Of a stretch of 64,000 bases of DNA, positions 1 to 8,773 are shown one piece after another (position 1 is the stretch's first letter; every line of letters begins with the position of its first letter). Source of the DNA: Catenulispora acidiphila DSM 44928 (lineage in GTDB: Bacteria; Actinomycetota; Actinomycetes; Streptomycetales; Catenulisporaceae); NCBI RefSeq assembly GCF_000024025.1, contig NC_013131.1, positions 9,528,229 through 9,592,228 on the forward strand, written 5' to 3'. The notes beneath the pieces were generated by a model. It was not told where the DNA came from. It saw only the letters and a list, made by a program, of their open reading frames with translations, and ran no database searches. The translations under genes were made by a program, and so were the position numbers.

Positions 1-668
1 GCCGAGGCGGCCAACGGCGCGTCGATCTGCACCCGGGACAGGTCGATCAGGTCCTGGATCAGCGAGGTCAGCCGGTGCGACTCCTGCTGCATCCGGGCCG
101 CGAAGCGGCGGACCGCCTCGGGGTCGTCGGAGGCCGACTGCACGGCCTCGGCCAGCAGCGACAGCGCCCCGACCGGGGTCTTGAGCTCGTGCGAGACGTT
201 GGCCACGAAGTCCCGGCGGACCTCGTCCACCCGCCGGGCCTCGGTGCGGTCCTCGACCAGCACCAGCACCAGGGCGGCGCCCAGCGGGGCGATGCGGACC
301 GTGGAGTGCAGGACGGCGGCCGCGCCGTGCGGCAGCTCCAACTCCACCTGGCGTATCTCGCCGTCCCGGCGCACCTGCCGGGCCAGCTCGAGCAGCTCCG
401 GCGAGGTCAGGCTCCGGGACTTGACCAGTCCCATCGCGTAGGCCGCCGGGGAGGCCTTGACGACGGCGTCACTGGCATCCAGCACCACGGCTGAGCTGCG
501 CAGGACCTGCAGGACACCGGCGACGCCCGGCGGGACCGGATCCTCGCTCGGCGATTCGGGTGGACCCACGCGCTCCCTTTCGCTGAACCGGAAGGCCAAA
601 GCTCCGCTGACCCCGGTACCCAGGCCGATCAGCGCGGCCAGCCCGGCGGTCGCAGCATTGACGTTCAC
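1..668 (-). CDS. senX3: SenX3/PhoR-type sensor histidine kinase (3' end cut by window edge)
   Basis: Phosphate-sensing membrane histidine kinase that phosphorylates a RegX3/PhoP-type regulator. The GTG start at 668 gives an N-terminal hydrophobic helix (about residues 5-26), a short PAS-like linker region (about 50-140), then the H-box VSHELKTPV with the phospho-accepting His near residue 160; about 222 codons are visible and the ATPase domain lies outside the window. The assignment to SenX3 rests on the single N-terminal helix, the PAS-like linker and the divergent phoU next to it. A response regulator gene would be expected just left of the window. No clear ribosome-binding site precedes the GTG, so the start is less sure than the family. 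Confidence 0.85.
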   Translation of the reverse strand, partial: MNVNAATAGLAALIGLGTGVSGALAFRFSERERVGPPESPSEDPVPPGVAGVLQVLRSSAVVLDASDAVVKASPAAYAMGLVKSRSLTSPELLELARQVRRDGEIRQVELELPHGAAAVLHSTVRIAPLGAALVLVLVEDRTEARRVDEVRRDFVANVSHELKTPVGALSLLAEAVQSASDDPEAVRRFAARMQQESHRLTSLIQDLIDLSRVQIDAPLAAS

Positions 669-741
669 ACAGCCAACAGTAAGGGCGGTTCGCACCGCGA
701 ACACTCCCGCGGATCATTCCGCCGTACCGGCGTGGCCAAGA

Positions 742-774
742 GTTCACTTTCCAGCCCTCATCGGTTCACCTGCG
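742..774 (+). promoter_or_regulatory. PHO-box-like direct repeat between senX3 and phoU
   Basis: Three 11-base units in register: GTTCACTTTCC at 742-752, a degenerate unit at 753-763, and GTTCACCTGCG at 764-774. Streptomyces PhoP binds 11-base direct repeats starting with GTTCAC. The site lies in the divergent promoter region, about 90 bases before phoU and 74 bases before senX3, so autoregulation by the cognate regulator is a reasonable inference. Confidence 0.55.
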
Positions 775-863
775 GCATTGTCCCGGGACGCCTGGAACGG
801 GGAGAGTGGTCGGCGTCCGCACAGCAGACGAAGAGCACACGCGACGACAGGAGCGGTAACCCC

Positions 864-1517
864 ATGCGCGACGCCTTCCACGAGGAGCTCGACGCGATCA
901 GCGAGACCCTGGTCGAGATGACGCGGCTGGTCGGCTCGGCCATGGCCCGCGCCACCACCGCGCTCCTGGACGCCGACCTGACCCTGGCCGAGTCGGTCAT
1001 CGACGCCGACGACCAGGTCGACGACCTGCAGCACTCCCTGGACGACAGCAGCTTCGACCTGCTGGCCCGGCAGCAGCCGGTGGCCGGGGACCTGCGCACC
1101 ATCATCACCAGCCTGCGCATGAGCGCGGACCTGGAGCGCATGGGCGACCTGGCCCGGCACGTGGCCAAGGTGGCCCGCCGCCGCTACCCGCAGTCGGCCA
1201 TCCCGCCGGAGATCCGCGGCACCATCGTGGAGATGGGCGACATCGCCGCCGAGCTGGTCGCCAAGGTCGGCTCGATCATCGCCGCCCGCGACGTCGAGGC
1301 CGCCCTGGCCCTGGAGGCCGAGGACGACGAGATGGACCGCCTGCACCGCAGCCTGTTCAAGTCGCTGATGGACGACAAGTGGAAGCACGGTATCGAGACC
1401 GCCGTGGACGTCACCCTGTGCGGCCGCTACTACGAGCGCTACGCCGACCACGCGGTGTCCGTGGCCAAGCGCCTGGTGTTCCTGGTGACCGGCGAGCACC
1501 CGACGCCGGCGAGCTGA
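864..1517 (+). CDS. phoU: Phosphate transport system regulatory protein PhoU
   Basis: PhoU couples the Pst transporter to the SenX3/PhoR-type kinase and keeps the Pho regulon off when phosphate is plentiful. The 217-residue product has the family's two repeated three-helix halves: the first around residues 1-110 with the acidic metal-binding stretch near DADDQVDDLQ, the second around 115-217 with EAEDDEMD. The ATG at 864 is chosen because AGGAG at 849-853 lies ten bases upstream; the open frame continues further upstream but without PhoU character. The protein is acidic, cytoplasmic and close to the usual length. Divergent from the kinase gene. Confidence 0.93.
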   Translation: MRDAFHEELDAISETLVEMTRLVGSAMARATTALLDADLTLAESVIDADDQVDDLQHSLDDSSFDLLARQQPVAGDLRTIITSLRMSADLERMGDLARHVAKVARRRYPQSAIPPEIRGTIVEMGDIAAELVAKVGSIIAARDVEAALALEAEDDEMDRLHRSLFKSLMDDKWKHGIETAVDVTLCGRYYERYADHAVSVAKRLVFLVTGEHPTPAS

Positions 1518-1562
1518 GCTCGGCGGGAGTCAGTACCCGTGCTGCCGAGCACACAGAGCAAG

Positions 1563-1604
1563 CGGCTCCGGCCGGCTGTCCTTCCGGGCAGCCGGCCGGA
1601 GCCG
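1563..1604. terminator. Hairpin between convergent phoU and the 1617-2903 gene
   Basis: Perfect 16-bp stem (1563-1578 with 1589-1604) and a 10-base loop, between two converging genes. There is no long U-tract on either side, as is common for actinomycete terminators. Probably bidirectional. Confidence 0.75.
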
Positions 1605-1616
1605 TTCTCGGAGTGA

Positions 1617-2903
1617 TCAGGAAGGCTGCTGGAGGTCGGCCATGGACACCAGCCGCTGCACGTCCGTGATCACCTTCGATGCCCCCGGCGCCTGGATGAT
1701 CGCCCTGGCCTGCTGCGGTGTCAGTCCGGAGCCCTGCGGCGCGGTCTCGACGGGCTTGCCCAGCTGCGCCGGTTCGACCGACGTGCCCGTCTCCGGCTTG
1801 CCGAAGACGTTGAGCACGATGGAGGAGTCCTTGGACGTTCCGGTCCACCCCGCGTAGGCGCCGAGCCGCGCCTTGCCGTCCGGACCCACTTGCTTGAACT
1901 GAGCACCGGAGTGGGCGGTGTAGCACAGGGAGCCGGCCGGACAGGAGATCTGATCGTGCGCCCCGGCGATGGCGAACCACTCGAGCGTGTCGACCCCGTC
2001 CGGGCCGACGAGTTCCAGCGCACCGGGTGCCCCCGGGCTGAGCTTCAGCCGGAATCCCGCCGGCAGGATCGTCTTCGCCTCAGTGTTGATCTTCGCCTCG
2101 ATGCTGTACCGCAGCCGGACCGCCGCCGACGATGCCGGAACGGACGGGTCCAGGAGATGCTGGAGCTTGCCGAATCCCGGCGCCTCGATCATCTTCTGAA
2201 AGGCTGTCGCGTCGATCGGGGTGTTCTGGCCGTCGCCGTAGATGTAGAAGCGGAAGGGTGCCTTGACCGCGTCTGTGGGCTTGAACTCATACCAGGCGGT
2301 GAATCCGTTAGCGAAACTCGACTCGGTTCCCTGCGGCACCACCGCCACGCGGATCACGCCCCCGGCGACAGCGACGGGAGTCGCAGACACCCTCGCGAAG
2401 GCGTCGGCGTACCCGGTGGCGTCCGTGGGGTCGAAGCGCACGGCGAAATTCTTCCCGCCGGAACTCACCTCGACTCCCTGCCCGTAGTCGCCGGTCAGCA
2501 TCGACGTGTCGCCGCCGGCGCTCATCCGGTCCGGGACCACCTTCACCCCCTGCGGCAGCAGCGGGCCGATCGTCCCGGGAAGCTCCGCCGCGATCTCCCG
2601 CTGCCGGTCCGAGTAGGTGGGCGCGGAGTCCTCGTAAGCCTGCGGCGAGATGTTCCCCGTGCCGGTGGCGATCGACCAGTCGCCGCCGCCGGACGCCGTC
2701 CCGCCGCCGGCGAGCGCCGTCGCCCCGGCGACCACCGCGAGCACGCTCAGCGTCGCCCCGGCCACGGCGAACCCGCGCCGCCGGGTCACCGCCATCCCCT
2801 GCGCGATCGCGCCGTCGGCCAGGTCTGTGCGGTGCATCGGCTCCGGCTCCTCGAAGAGCCTGCCGATCATGTCGTGGACCAGAAGGTCCGAATTCTCTGT
2901 CAT
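1617..2903 (-). CDS. Single-pass membrane protein, partner of the upstream ECF sigma factor
   Basis: A 428-residue protein with a cytoplasmic N-terminus of about 45 residues, one membrane helix (about 46-68, AVAGATLSVLAVVAGATALA) and a long extracytoplasmic domain of about 350 residues containing one close Cys pair (SCPAGSLC). It starts 7 bases after the stop of the sigma factor gene, so the two are co-transcribed. The topology and position suggest an anti-sigma or signal-transducing role, but there is no zinc-finger HxxxCxxC motif and I recognise no named domain, so the function is inferred from context only. Confidence 0.7.
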   Translation of the reverse strand: MTENSDLLVHDMIGRLFEEPEPMHRTDLADGAIAQGMAVTRRRGFAVAGATLSVLAVVAGATALAGGGTASGGGDWSIATGTGNISPQAYEDSAPTYSDRQREIAAELPGTIGPLLPQGVKVVPDRMSAGGDTSMLTGDYGQGVEVSSGGKNFAVRFDPTDATGYADAFARVSATPVAVAGGVIRVAVVPQGTESSFANGFTAWYEFKPTDAVKAPFRFYIYGDGQNTPIDATAFQKMIEAPGFGKLQHLLDPSVPASSAAVRLRYSIEAKINTEAKTILPAGFRLKLSPGAPGALELVGPDGVDTLEWFAIAGAHDQISCPAGSLCYTAHSGAQFKQVGPDGKARLGAYAGWTGTSKDSSIVLNVFGKPETGTSVEPAQLGKPVETAPQGSGLTPQQARAIIQAPGASKVITDVQRLVSMADLQQPS

Positions 2904-2910
2904 TTCTGCC

Positions 2911-3447
2911 TCACCTGGTCGTGTCTACGGAGTCGGGAAGCAGGGCCGCGAAGTCGCCCAGCCGCTCGCGCAGCTGCGCCAGCCCGCGGGCCGACATGCT
3001 CTTGACCGTGCCGGTGCTGATGGACAGCGCCTCGGCGGTCTGCTCGACGCTCTGGTCCTCCCAGTAGCGCAGGGCCACGACCGCCCGCGTGCGCGGGGCG
3101 AGCTCGGCCAGCGCGGCCAGGATCGTCAGCCGCACCGCGGCGTCGTCCTGGACCGCCGGCCGGTCGACCAGCGCCTCCAGCGACGCCGCCTCCCGCCGCC
3201 ATTTGCGGCTGTCGAGGAAGCAGCGGTAGACCACCCGGCGCGCGTAGGCGTCGGGCAGGTCCATCAGCCGCACGCGGTGCCACAAACGGAAGATCCGCTG
3301 GTAGGCGTTCTGGACGAGGTCCTCGGCGAGGTGCCAGTCACCGCAGAGCACGTAGGCCGAGCGCCTCAGATGGCCCTGGCTTCCCGTGACGAAGGCCCGG
3401 AACTCCTCGTGGTGCTCCGGGCTGGTGCCGTTCCTGAGAGATCTCAC
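2911..3447 (-). CDS. SigE-family ECF RNA polymerase sigma factor
   Basis: A 178-residue sigma-70 family protein of the ECF class. Region 2 lies around residues 14-80 (YVLCGDWHLAEDLVQNAYQR) and the region 4 helix-turn-helix around 115-170 (SVEQTAEALSISTGTVKSMS). It matches the actinomycete 'SigE-fam_strep' type, which is usually followed by a gene for a membrane protein, as here. The start is a GTG at 3447; no good ribosome-binding site is visible. It should direct RNA polymerase to its own promoters, probably including its own operon; the signal is unknown. Confidence 0.88.
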   Translation of the reverse strand: MRSLRNGTSPEHHEEFRAFVTGSQGHLRRSAYVLCGDWHLAEDLVQNAYQRIFRLWHRVRLMDLPDAYARRVVYRCFLDSRKWRREAASLEALVDRPAVQDDAAVRLTILAALAELAPRTRAVVALRYWEDQSVEQTAEALSISTGTVKSMSARGLAQLRERLGDFAALLPDSVDTTR

Positions 3448-3514
3448 GTAGATACAACCGGCGCCGGCGCGCTCGGGGTTCTAGGGCTCCTCGCTGCTTT
3501 CTCCAGCGATCGCT

Positions 3515-5458
3515 TCACGCCTTCTCCAAAGCCAGATACCGCAGATACTGCTCCAGCTCGGCCGGGTTCCCGTCGGTCCGCTCCCGCGGCGCCGGGCGGC
3601 TGCGCACCGGCCGGTCCCCCGCCGCCTGCGACAGCCACACCGCCTCGCCGCGGGTGAGCGCGGGCAGCGTCTTCTCGACGTCCCGCACGGTCCGGGCCGG
3701 CAGATTCCCGCGCAGGGACCAGGCAGCCGTCCCGCCCTCCGACACCTCGATCTCCGCCTCCGCGGCGATCAACGCCGACAGCACCGCCGAGACGGTGTCC
3801 GCCGGGACGTCGAGCTCGAAGGCGTGGCAGGGCTCGAAGACCTCGGTCCCGGCAGCGGTCAGCGCGCGCATCAGCACGAACGGCGCCAGCTTGCGGAAGT
3901 CGCCCGCGACGCTGGTCACCGAGCAGAAGCCGCTGTGGACCATGGTGACGACCACGTCCGTCACCTCCCAGCCGTCGAGTCCCTGTTCCAGCGAGCGCAG
4001 CACGGTCTCCTCGGTCGCGCGGTGGTAGACCGGCGGCAGCGCGCCGAGCTCGGTCTCGTAGCGGAAGACCCGGCCGCTGGCCGCCGCACCGGGGGCGACG
4101 CGGAAGCCGAGGGTCGCGCGCAGCCGGGTGCTCGGGTCGTGGTTCATGTCCTCGCTGTACTCGCCGACGCCGCTCGGCCGTTCGGTGTAGACGGTCCGGC
4201 TCGGTGCGAAGAGTGCTTCGACGCCGTACTCCTCGGCGAGGGTCGCGGCGACGACCTCCTTCTGGACCTCGCCGTAGAGCAGGACCGAGCTCTCGCCGCC
4301 GGGCAGCGCGCGGGTGCGGATCAGCGGGTCCTGATCGGCCATCTCGACGAGGGCGGCGTGCAGCCGGGTGCGGTCGCCGTCCGCCGCGCGGACGACGGTT
4401 TCCAGACTCGGCGAGGCGAAGTCGGCGGCGGTCGCGGCGGTCGCGGCCGCTTCATCGTCCTCGGCGCCGGCGCCGGACCCGAACCGGTCGCCGACCCGGA
4501 TCCCAGCCAGTCCCCTGACCTTCGCGATGTCGCCGGGCCGGGCCTCCGCCGCGCCGGGAACTCCGACGACGTCGAGCGCGGTGACGGTGCCGAACGCGGT
4601 GCGGTCCCGAGTGCGCAGCACGCCGTCGCGGAGGCGGACGTACGCGGTCTTCTCGCCGGCGCGTCCGCGCTCGATGGCGAAGACGGTTCCCCGCGTCTCG
4701 CCGTCCGCATCGCCTCCGGCGCGCGGAAGCAGGTCGCGGACACCGCCGACCAGCTCCGCGACGCCCACGCCGGTGATCGCCGAACCGAAGTAGACCGGAT
4801 ACGCGTTGCCCAGCGCGGTTTGGCGCGCCAGTGCCGCACGGAGTTCGGCTTCGCCGGGGACGCGGTCGTCGACCAGGGCGGCCAGGATGGCGTCGTCGTG
4901 GTCGGCGAGGCGCTCGGCGTCCGCGCCTGCGAACCCTGCGGTATACACGCGCGCCGCCTTCGTCCCGACGCCCTCGACGGCGGTGACGGCGGTGACGGCG
5001 ACAGCGTCCGGAGTCAGCAAACGCCGCACGTCCGCAAGCAGTTCCTCATGCCGCGCACCAACGCGATCGACCTTGTTCACGAACAGGAGCGTCGGCACAC
5101 GCAGCCGTCGCAGCGTCTTCATCAACCGCCGAGTATGCGCCTGCACACCCTCGACAGCCGAGAGCACCAGCACGGCGCCGTCCAGCACCCCCAGCGCACG
5201 CTCGACCTCCGCGACGAAGTCAGAGTGCCCAGGAGTGTCGATCAGATTGACCCGCAGATCACCGACCGCAAAGGCCGCGACCGCGGACTTGATGGTGATC
5301 CCCCGCCGCCGCTCGATCTCCCCCCGATCAGTCTGCGTGGTCCCGGCATCCACACTCCCCAACCGGCCGATCACCCCGGTCTCAAAGAGCAGCCGCTCAG
5401 TCAGGCTCGTCTTACCCGCGTCGACATGCGCGAGAATCCCGATGTTCACAGTGGGCAC
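3515..5458 (-). CDS. Tet(M)/OtrA-type ribosomal protection GTPase
   Basis: A 647-residue EF-G-like translational GTPase. All G motifs are visible near the N-terminus: AHVDAGKTS (G1), RGIT (G2), DTPGHSDF (G3) and NKVD (G4). The rest keeps the EF-G domain order through domains III-V. The length is close to that of Tet(M) and OtrA (about 640-665), shorter than EF-G (about 700), which favours the ribosomal protection subfamily. Proteins of this group bind the ribosome and eject tetracycline; chromosomal copies in soil actinomycetes are common and some may have another native ligand. The GTG start at 5458 has GAGGA about 11 bases upstream. It is monocistronic, with no tetracycline biosynthesis genes nearby. 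Confidence 0.85.
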   Translation of the reverse strand: MPTVNIGILAHVDAGKTSLTERLLFETGVIGRLGSVDAGTTQTDRGEIERRRGITIKSAVAAFAVGDLRVNLIDTPGHSDFVAEVERALGVLDGAVLVLSAVEGVQAHTRRLMKTLRRLRVPTLLFVNKVDRVGARHEELLADVRRLLTPDAVAVTAVTAVEGVGTKAARVYTAGFAGADAERLADHDDAILAALVDDRVPGEAELRAALARQTALGNAYPVYFGSAITGVGVAELVGGVRDLLPRAGGDADGETRGTVFAIERGRAGEKTAYVRLRDGVLRTRDRTAFGTVTALDVVGVPGAAEARPGDIAKVRGLAGIRVGDRFGSGAGAEDDEAAATAATAADFASPSLETVVRAADGDRTRLHAALVEMADQDPLIRTRALPGGESSVLLYGEVQKEVVAATLAEEYGVEALFAPSRTVYTERPSGVGEYSEDMNHDPSTRLRATLGFRVAPGAAASGRVFRYETELGALPPVYHRATEETVLRSLEQGLDGWEVTDVVVTMVHSGFCSVTSVAGDFRKLAPFVLMRALTAAGTEVFEPCHAFELDVPADTVSAVLSALIAAEAEIEVSEGGTAAWSLRGNLPARTVRDVEKTLPALTRGEAVWLSQAAGDRPVRSRPAPRERTDGNPAELEQYLRYLALEKA

Positions 5459-5548
5459 GATGAATTGCGTCCTCGAAAGCTCGATCCAAAGGGGAAACGA
5501 AGAATTCGAAGCGACGGCGCATGCCCTGCCCTCTCGCTAGAACGACGA

Positions 5549-5576
5549 TGCCGCCGTGCAGACTCGCACGGCGGCA
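5549..5576 (-). terminator. Hairpin downstream of the 5593-5964 gene
   Basis: Perfect 11-bp stem (5549-5559 with 5566-5576) and a 6-base loop, 17 bases past the stop codon of the minus-strand gene and upstream of the ribosomal protection gene. Confidence 0.65.
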
Positions 5577-5592
5577 CCGGTGGGGCAAACGA

Positions 5593-5964
5593 TTATTCGA
5601 CGCTCGCGGTGAACTGCAGACGGCGGAAAGTACCGGTCGCACCCTCGACGCTTATGTCGGGCGTGGCGTAACGGCTGGAGGTCTGCCAATCAGGCGTGCC
5701 ATGGCCCGCGGCGTGGATGGCGGTCCGCACCGCCGCCAGCGCCCGCTCGATGCTCTCCGGCTCCGACGCACCGGATGCCTTGAGCTCGACCTCGACGATC
5801 ATCTGGTCGGCGTCCATGGCGACTCCCGCATCGCTCAGCTCGGAGTTGCACTCTTCAAGCGCCAGAAGAGCCTCCATCACCTTCCCGGCGCTCTGGGCGA
5901 GTTCCTCAGCCGACTCGGGCCCGTCGACGCGGAACGAAATACCCAATTGCACCTCGATGCTCAT
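5593..5964 (-). CDS. Conserved hypothetical protein, small cytoplasmic
   Basis: A 123-residue acidic protein without membrane segments or known motifs. It looks like an alternating beta/alpha fold: LGISFRVDG, then a long helix, then MIVEVELKASG, then a second helix ending in AIHAAGHGTP. The ATG at 5964 is selected over an upstream in-frame start because GGAGG sits at the right distance before it. Similar small proteins occur in Streptomyces as I recall them, but I know no function. It is monocistronic and ends at its own hairpin. Confidence 0.7.
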   Translation of the reverse strand: MSIEVQLGISFRVDGPESAEELAQSAGKVMEALLALEECNSELSDAGVAMDADQMIVEVELKASGASEPESIERALAAVRTAIHAAGHGTPDWQTSSRYATPDISVEGATGTFRRLQFTASVE

Positions 5965-6131
5965 GGCGTTCCTCCAACGGGGTTGACGTCTGCCCCTCCA
6001 ACTGTAGGCATCGCGAGCACACAGGGTAGCCAATCGCGCACACTACTCACGGGTTACATAACGTGCGATGTCAAGGACTCCCGCTCCCGCCGAGGGCGTC
6101 ATCCCCCGCCGGGAGCAGGCTTCCCTCGGAG

Positions 6132-6887
6132 CTACTTCTTCCCCTGGTTCTTGACCGCCTCGATCGAAGCCGCGGCGGCCTCCGGGTCCAGGTACTCCCC
6201 GCCGGTCTTGGTCGGGCGCAGGTCGGCGTCCAGGGTGTAGAGCAGGGGGATGCCGGTGGGGATGTTCAGGGCGGCGATGTCCGCGTCGGAGATGCCGTCG
6301 AGGTGCTTCACCAGGGCGCGGAGGGAGTTGCCGTGGGCGGCGACCAGGACGGTGTTGCCGGTGCGCAGGTCCGGGACGATCGCGTCGTACCAGTAGGGGA
6401 GCATGCGGTCGACGACGTCTTTCAGGCACTCGGTCTGCGGGCGCAGTTCCGTGGGCAGGCCGGCGTAGCGGGGGTCTTCGAACTGCGAGTACTGGTCGTC
6501 CTTGGCCAGGGGCGGCGGGGGGACGTCGTAGGACCGGCGCCAGAGCATGAACTGCTCCTCGCCGAACTCGGCCAGGGTCGCGGCCTTGTCCTTGCCCTGG
6601 AGGGCGCCGTAGTGCCGCTCGTTCAGGCGCCAGCTGCGGCGGACCGGGATCCAGTGGCGGTCGGCGGCTTCCAGCGACAGGTTCGCGGTGCGGATCGCGC
6701 GGCGGAGCACCGAGGTGTGGACCACGTCCGGGAGCAGGTCTTGCTCGCGCAGCAGTTCGCCGCCGCGCACGGCCTCGGCCTCGCCCTTGGCGTTGAGGTT
6801 GACGTCCACCCAGCCGGTGAACAGGTTCTTGGCGTTCCACTCGCTCTCGCCGTGGCGGAGCAGGATGAGGCGGTATTCGGCGGTCAT
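6132..6887 (-). CDS. gpmA: 2,3-bisphosphoglycerate-dependent phosphoglycerate mutase
   Basis: Interconverts 3- and 2-phosphoglycerate in glycolysis and gluconeogenesis. The 251-residue product starts with the phosphohistidine motif LRHGESEWN (catalytic His about residue 11) and has [14 protein letters not shown] (about 85-98) and the second His in AAHGNS (about 182), which are hallmarks of the dPGM family. It follows the YbjN-like gene by 9 bases, and the order mshA-ybjN-gpmA upstream of phoU/senX3 is conserved in actinobacteria, though here other genes intervene before phoU. Confidence 0.95.
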   Translation of the reverse strand: MTAEYRLILLRHGESEWNAKNLFTGWVDVNLNAKGEAEAVRGGELLREQDLLPDVVHTSVLRRAIRTANLSLEAADRHWIPVRRSWRLNERHYGALQGKDKAATLAEFGEEQFMLWRRSYDVPPPPLAKDDQYSQFEDPRYAGLPTELRPQTECLKDVVDRMLPYWYDAIVPDLRTGNTVLVAAHGNSLRALVKHLDGISDADIAALNIPTGIPLLYTLDADLRPTKTGGEYLDPEAAAASIEAVKNQGKK

Positions 6888-6896
6888 GGCGCCAGC

Positions 6897-7445
6897 CTAC
6901 TTCGGGGCTTCGGTACCGTTCTCGTCCCGGGTGCCGGGTGTCCGCTCGATGAGATGGCGGAACGCCGCGAGGTTCGCCAGCGACTCCCCGCGGGAGGTGC
7001 GCCACTCCCACTCGCGCCGGATCGCCGAGGCGAAGCCCAGCTCCAGCAGCTGGTCGAAGGAGGAGTCGGAGGCCGCGACCGCCTCGCCGAGGAGCTGGTC
7101 CACGGTCCCGGCGGTGATCAGGCCCAGCGGCAGGCGGCCCACCAGGTAGACGTCGCCCAGCTTGTCCAGGGCGAACGCCAGCGAGCCGAGCCGGGTGTTG
7201 CGCTCCAGCAGCCAGCGGTAGACGCCCTCGTGGTTCTCGTCGGGACGGCGCGCCACGAAGGCGTTGAGCGACAGCGTGTGGTCCCCGACCACGAGCGAGC
7301 ACGTGGTCCACAGCTTGTGCTCGCCGGGAAGTTTCACGACGAACGTGCCCTCCTCGGGCCGCTCGTACTCGACTCCGGCGTCGGCCACCGCTTCCAGCAC
7401 CGCCGTGCGCGCCGCGGCCTTGAGGCTTTCTCGATCACCACCCAT
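6897..7445 (-). CDS. YbjN-domain protein
   Basis: A 182-residue cytoplasmic protein of the YbjN / type III secretion chaperone-like fold. The core runs from about residue 28 to 150, with FVVKLPGEHKLWT and LNAFVARRPDENHEGVYRWLL typical of actinobacterial members. The ATG at 7445 is the start used; the open frame upstream overlaps mshA and is not coding. It lies between mshA and gpmA, a conserved actinobacterial arrangement, but its biochemical role is not established. Confidence 0.85.
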   Translation of the reverse strand: MGGDRESLKAAARTAVLEAVADAGVEYERPEEGTFVVKLPGEHKLWTTCSLVVGDHTLSLNAFVARRPDENHEGVYRWLLERNTRLGSLAFALDKLGDVYLVGRLPLGLITAGTVDQLLGEAVAASDSSFDQLLELGFASAIRREWEWRTSRGESLANLAAFRHLIERTPGTRDENGTEAPK

Positions 7446-7489
7446 GGGACCGACCCTATTGCCGCCGGGCCGGCCGGCGCATCGCCGCG

Positions 7490-8773
7490 CTACTGCCCGG
7501 CACACAACTCGCGGTAGCGAAGGGCGCGCAGATCCTCGATCGAGCGGCTGTAGACGTCGGCGGTCGCGGCGGCGGTCGCGGACCAGCCGAAGCGAGCCGC
7601 GTGCTCGACAGCGTTCTCGCCGAAGTCGGCCAGCCGGTGCGGCGCATCGAGCAGCCCAGCGACCGCGGTGGCGTAGTCGCCCGGGTCGTGACCGGCGACC
7701 AGCGTGCCGGAACGGCCGTCGGCCACCGCCGTGGCCAGTCCCCCGACCCGCGCGGCGACCACCGGCGTCCCACAAGCCTGCGCCTCTATGGCGACCAGCC
7801 CGAAGGACTCGCTGTAGGACGGCACGACCGCGATGTCCGCGGCCCGGTACCAATCCGCCAGCCGCGTCTGGTCCACCGGCTTCACGAACCGCACTACGTC
7901 CGCGATCCCGAGCCGCCGCGCCAGCCGGTGCAGGTGCGTGGGCTCGGCCAGCCCGGAACCGCTGGGCCCGCCGACCACGGCGACGACCAGCTTCTCGCGC
8001 CGCTCCGGCTCCCGCGCGATCAGCTCGGCGGCGGCGCGCAGCAGCACGTCCGGCGCCTTCAGCGGCTGGATCCGGCCGACGAACAGCAGGACCGCCGCGT
8101 CCGGCGGCAGCCCGACCGACTCGCGCGCCGCCCGCTTGTCCCCCGGACGGAAGCGGTCCAGGTCCACGCCGGGGTTCACGGTCGAGACCCGGCCCGGATC
8201 GGCGCCGTAGAGCCGCACCAGCTCCGAGGCCTCCTGGTCGGTGTTCGCGATCAGCCGGTCCGCGGCGTCGACCACCTGGTCCTCGCCGACCAGCCGGGCC
8301 GTCGGCTCGGGGTCGTCGCCGAGCGCCAGCGCGGCGTTCTTCACCTTGCCCAGGGTGTGCATGGAGTGGATCAGCGGGACGCCCCACCGCTCCTTGGCCA
8401 GCCAGCCCACCTGGCCGGAGAGCCAGTAGTGGGAGTGGATCAGGTCGTAGTAGCCGGGCTCGTGCATGGCCTCGGTGCGCAGCACGCCGGAGGTGAAGGC
8501 GCACAGCTGCCCCGGCAGGTCCTCCTTGGAAAGTCCTTCATAGGGACCGGCCGTGACGTGCCGCACCAGAACCCCCGGCGCCAGGTCCACGGCCGGGGGC
8601 AGCGCCCCGGTGGTGGCCCGCGTGAAGATCTCCACCTCGATACCCAGATCGGCCAGCCGCCGCGACAGCTCCACTATGTAGACGTTCATCCCCCCGGCGT
8701 CGCCGGTCCCCGGCTGGTGCAGCGGGGAGGTATGGACGGAAAGGAGCGCCACACGCCTGGGCAGCGATTCCAC
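7490..8773 (-). CDS. mshA: D-inositol-3-phosphate glycosyltransferase MshA
   Basis: First enzyme of mycothiol synthesis: transfers GlcNAc from UDP-GlcNAc to 1L-myo-inositol-1-phosphate. The 427-residue GT-B, family 4 enzyme has the N-terminal acceptor loop [19 protein letters not shown] (residues about 21-39), the domain-linking motif [12 protein letters not shown] (about 235-247) and the nucleotide-sugar C-terminal motif [21 protein letters not shown]. The GTG start at 8773 has GGAGG about nine bases upstream. Together with mshD at 34.6 kb, this window holds two of the four mycothiol genes. Confidence 0.95.
   Translation of the reverse strand: MESLPRRVALLSVHTSPLHQPGTGDAGGMNVYIVELSRRLADLGIEVEIFTRATTGALPPAVDLAPGVLVRHVTAGPYEGLSKEDLPGQLCAFTSGVLRTEAMHEPGYYDLIHSHYWLSGQVGWLAKERWGVPLIHSMHTLGKVKNAALALGDDPEPTARLVGEDQVVDAADRLIANTDQEASELVRLYGADPGRVSTVNPGVDLDRFRPGDKRAARESVGLPPDAAVLLFVGRIQPLKAPDVLLRAAAELIAREPERREKLVVAVVGGPSGSGLAEPTHLHRLARRLGIADVVRFVKPVDQTRLADWYRAADIAVVPSYSESFGLVAIEAQACGTPVVAARVGGLATAVADGRSGTLVAGHDPGDYATAVAGLLDAPHRLADFGENAVEHAARFGWSATAAATADVYSRSIEDLRALRYRELCAGQ

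Noticed and set aside
663-673. Another GTTCAC unit at the senX3 start codon.
   Set aside because: A single unit out of register (79 bases) with the 742-774 site and overlapping coding sequence.
6897-8504. A 535-codon frame that joins the YbjN gene to sequence inside mshA.
   Set aside because: Only the part from 7445 down resembles a protein family; the upstream part is out-of-frame mshA, which is coding.
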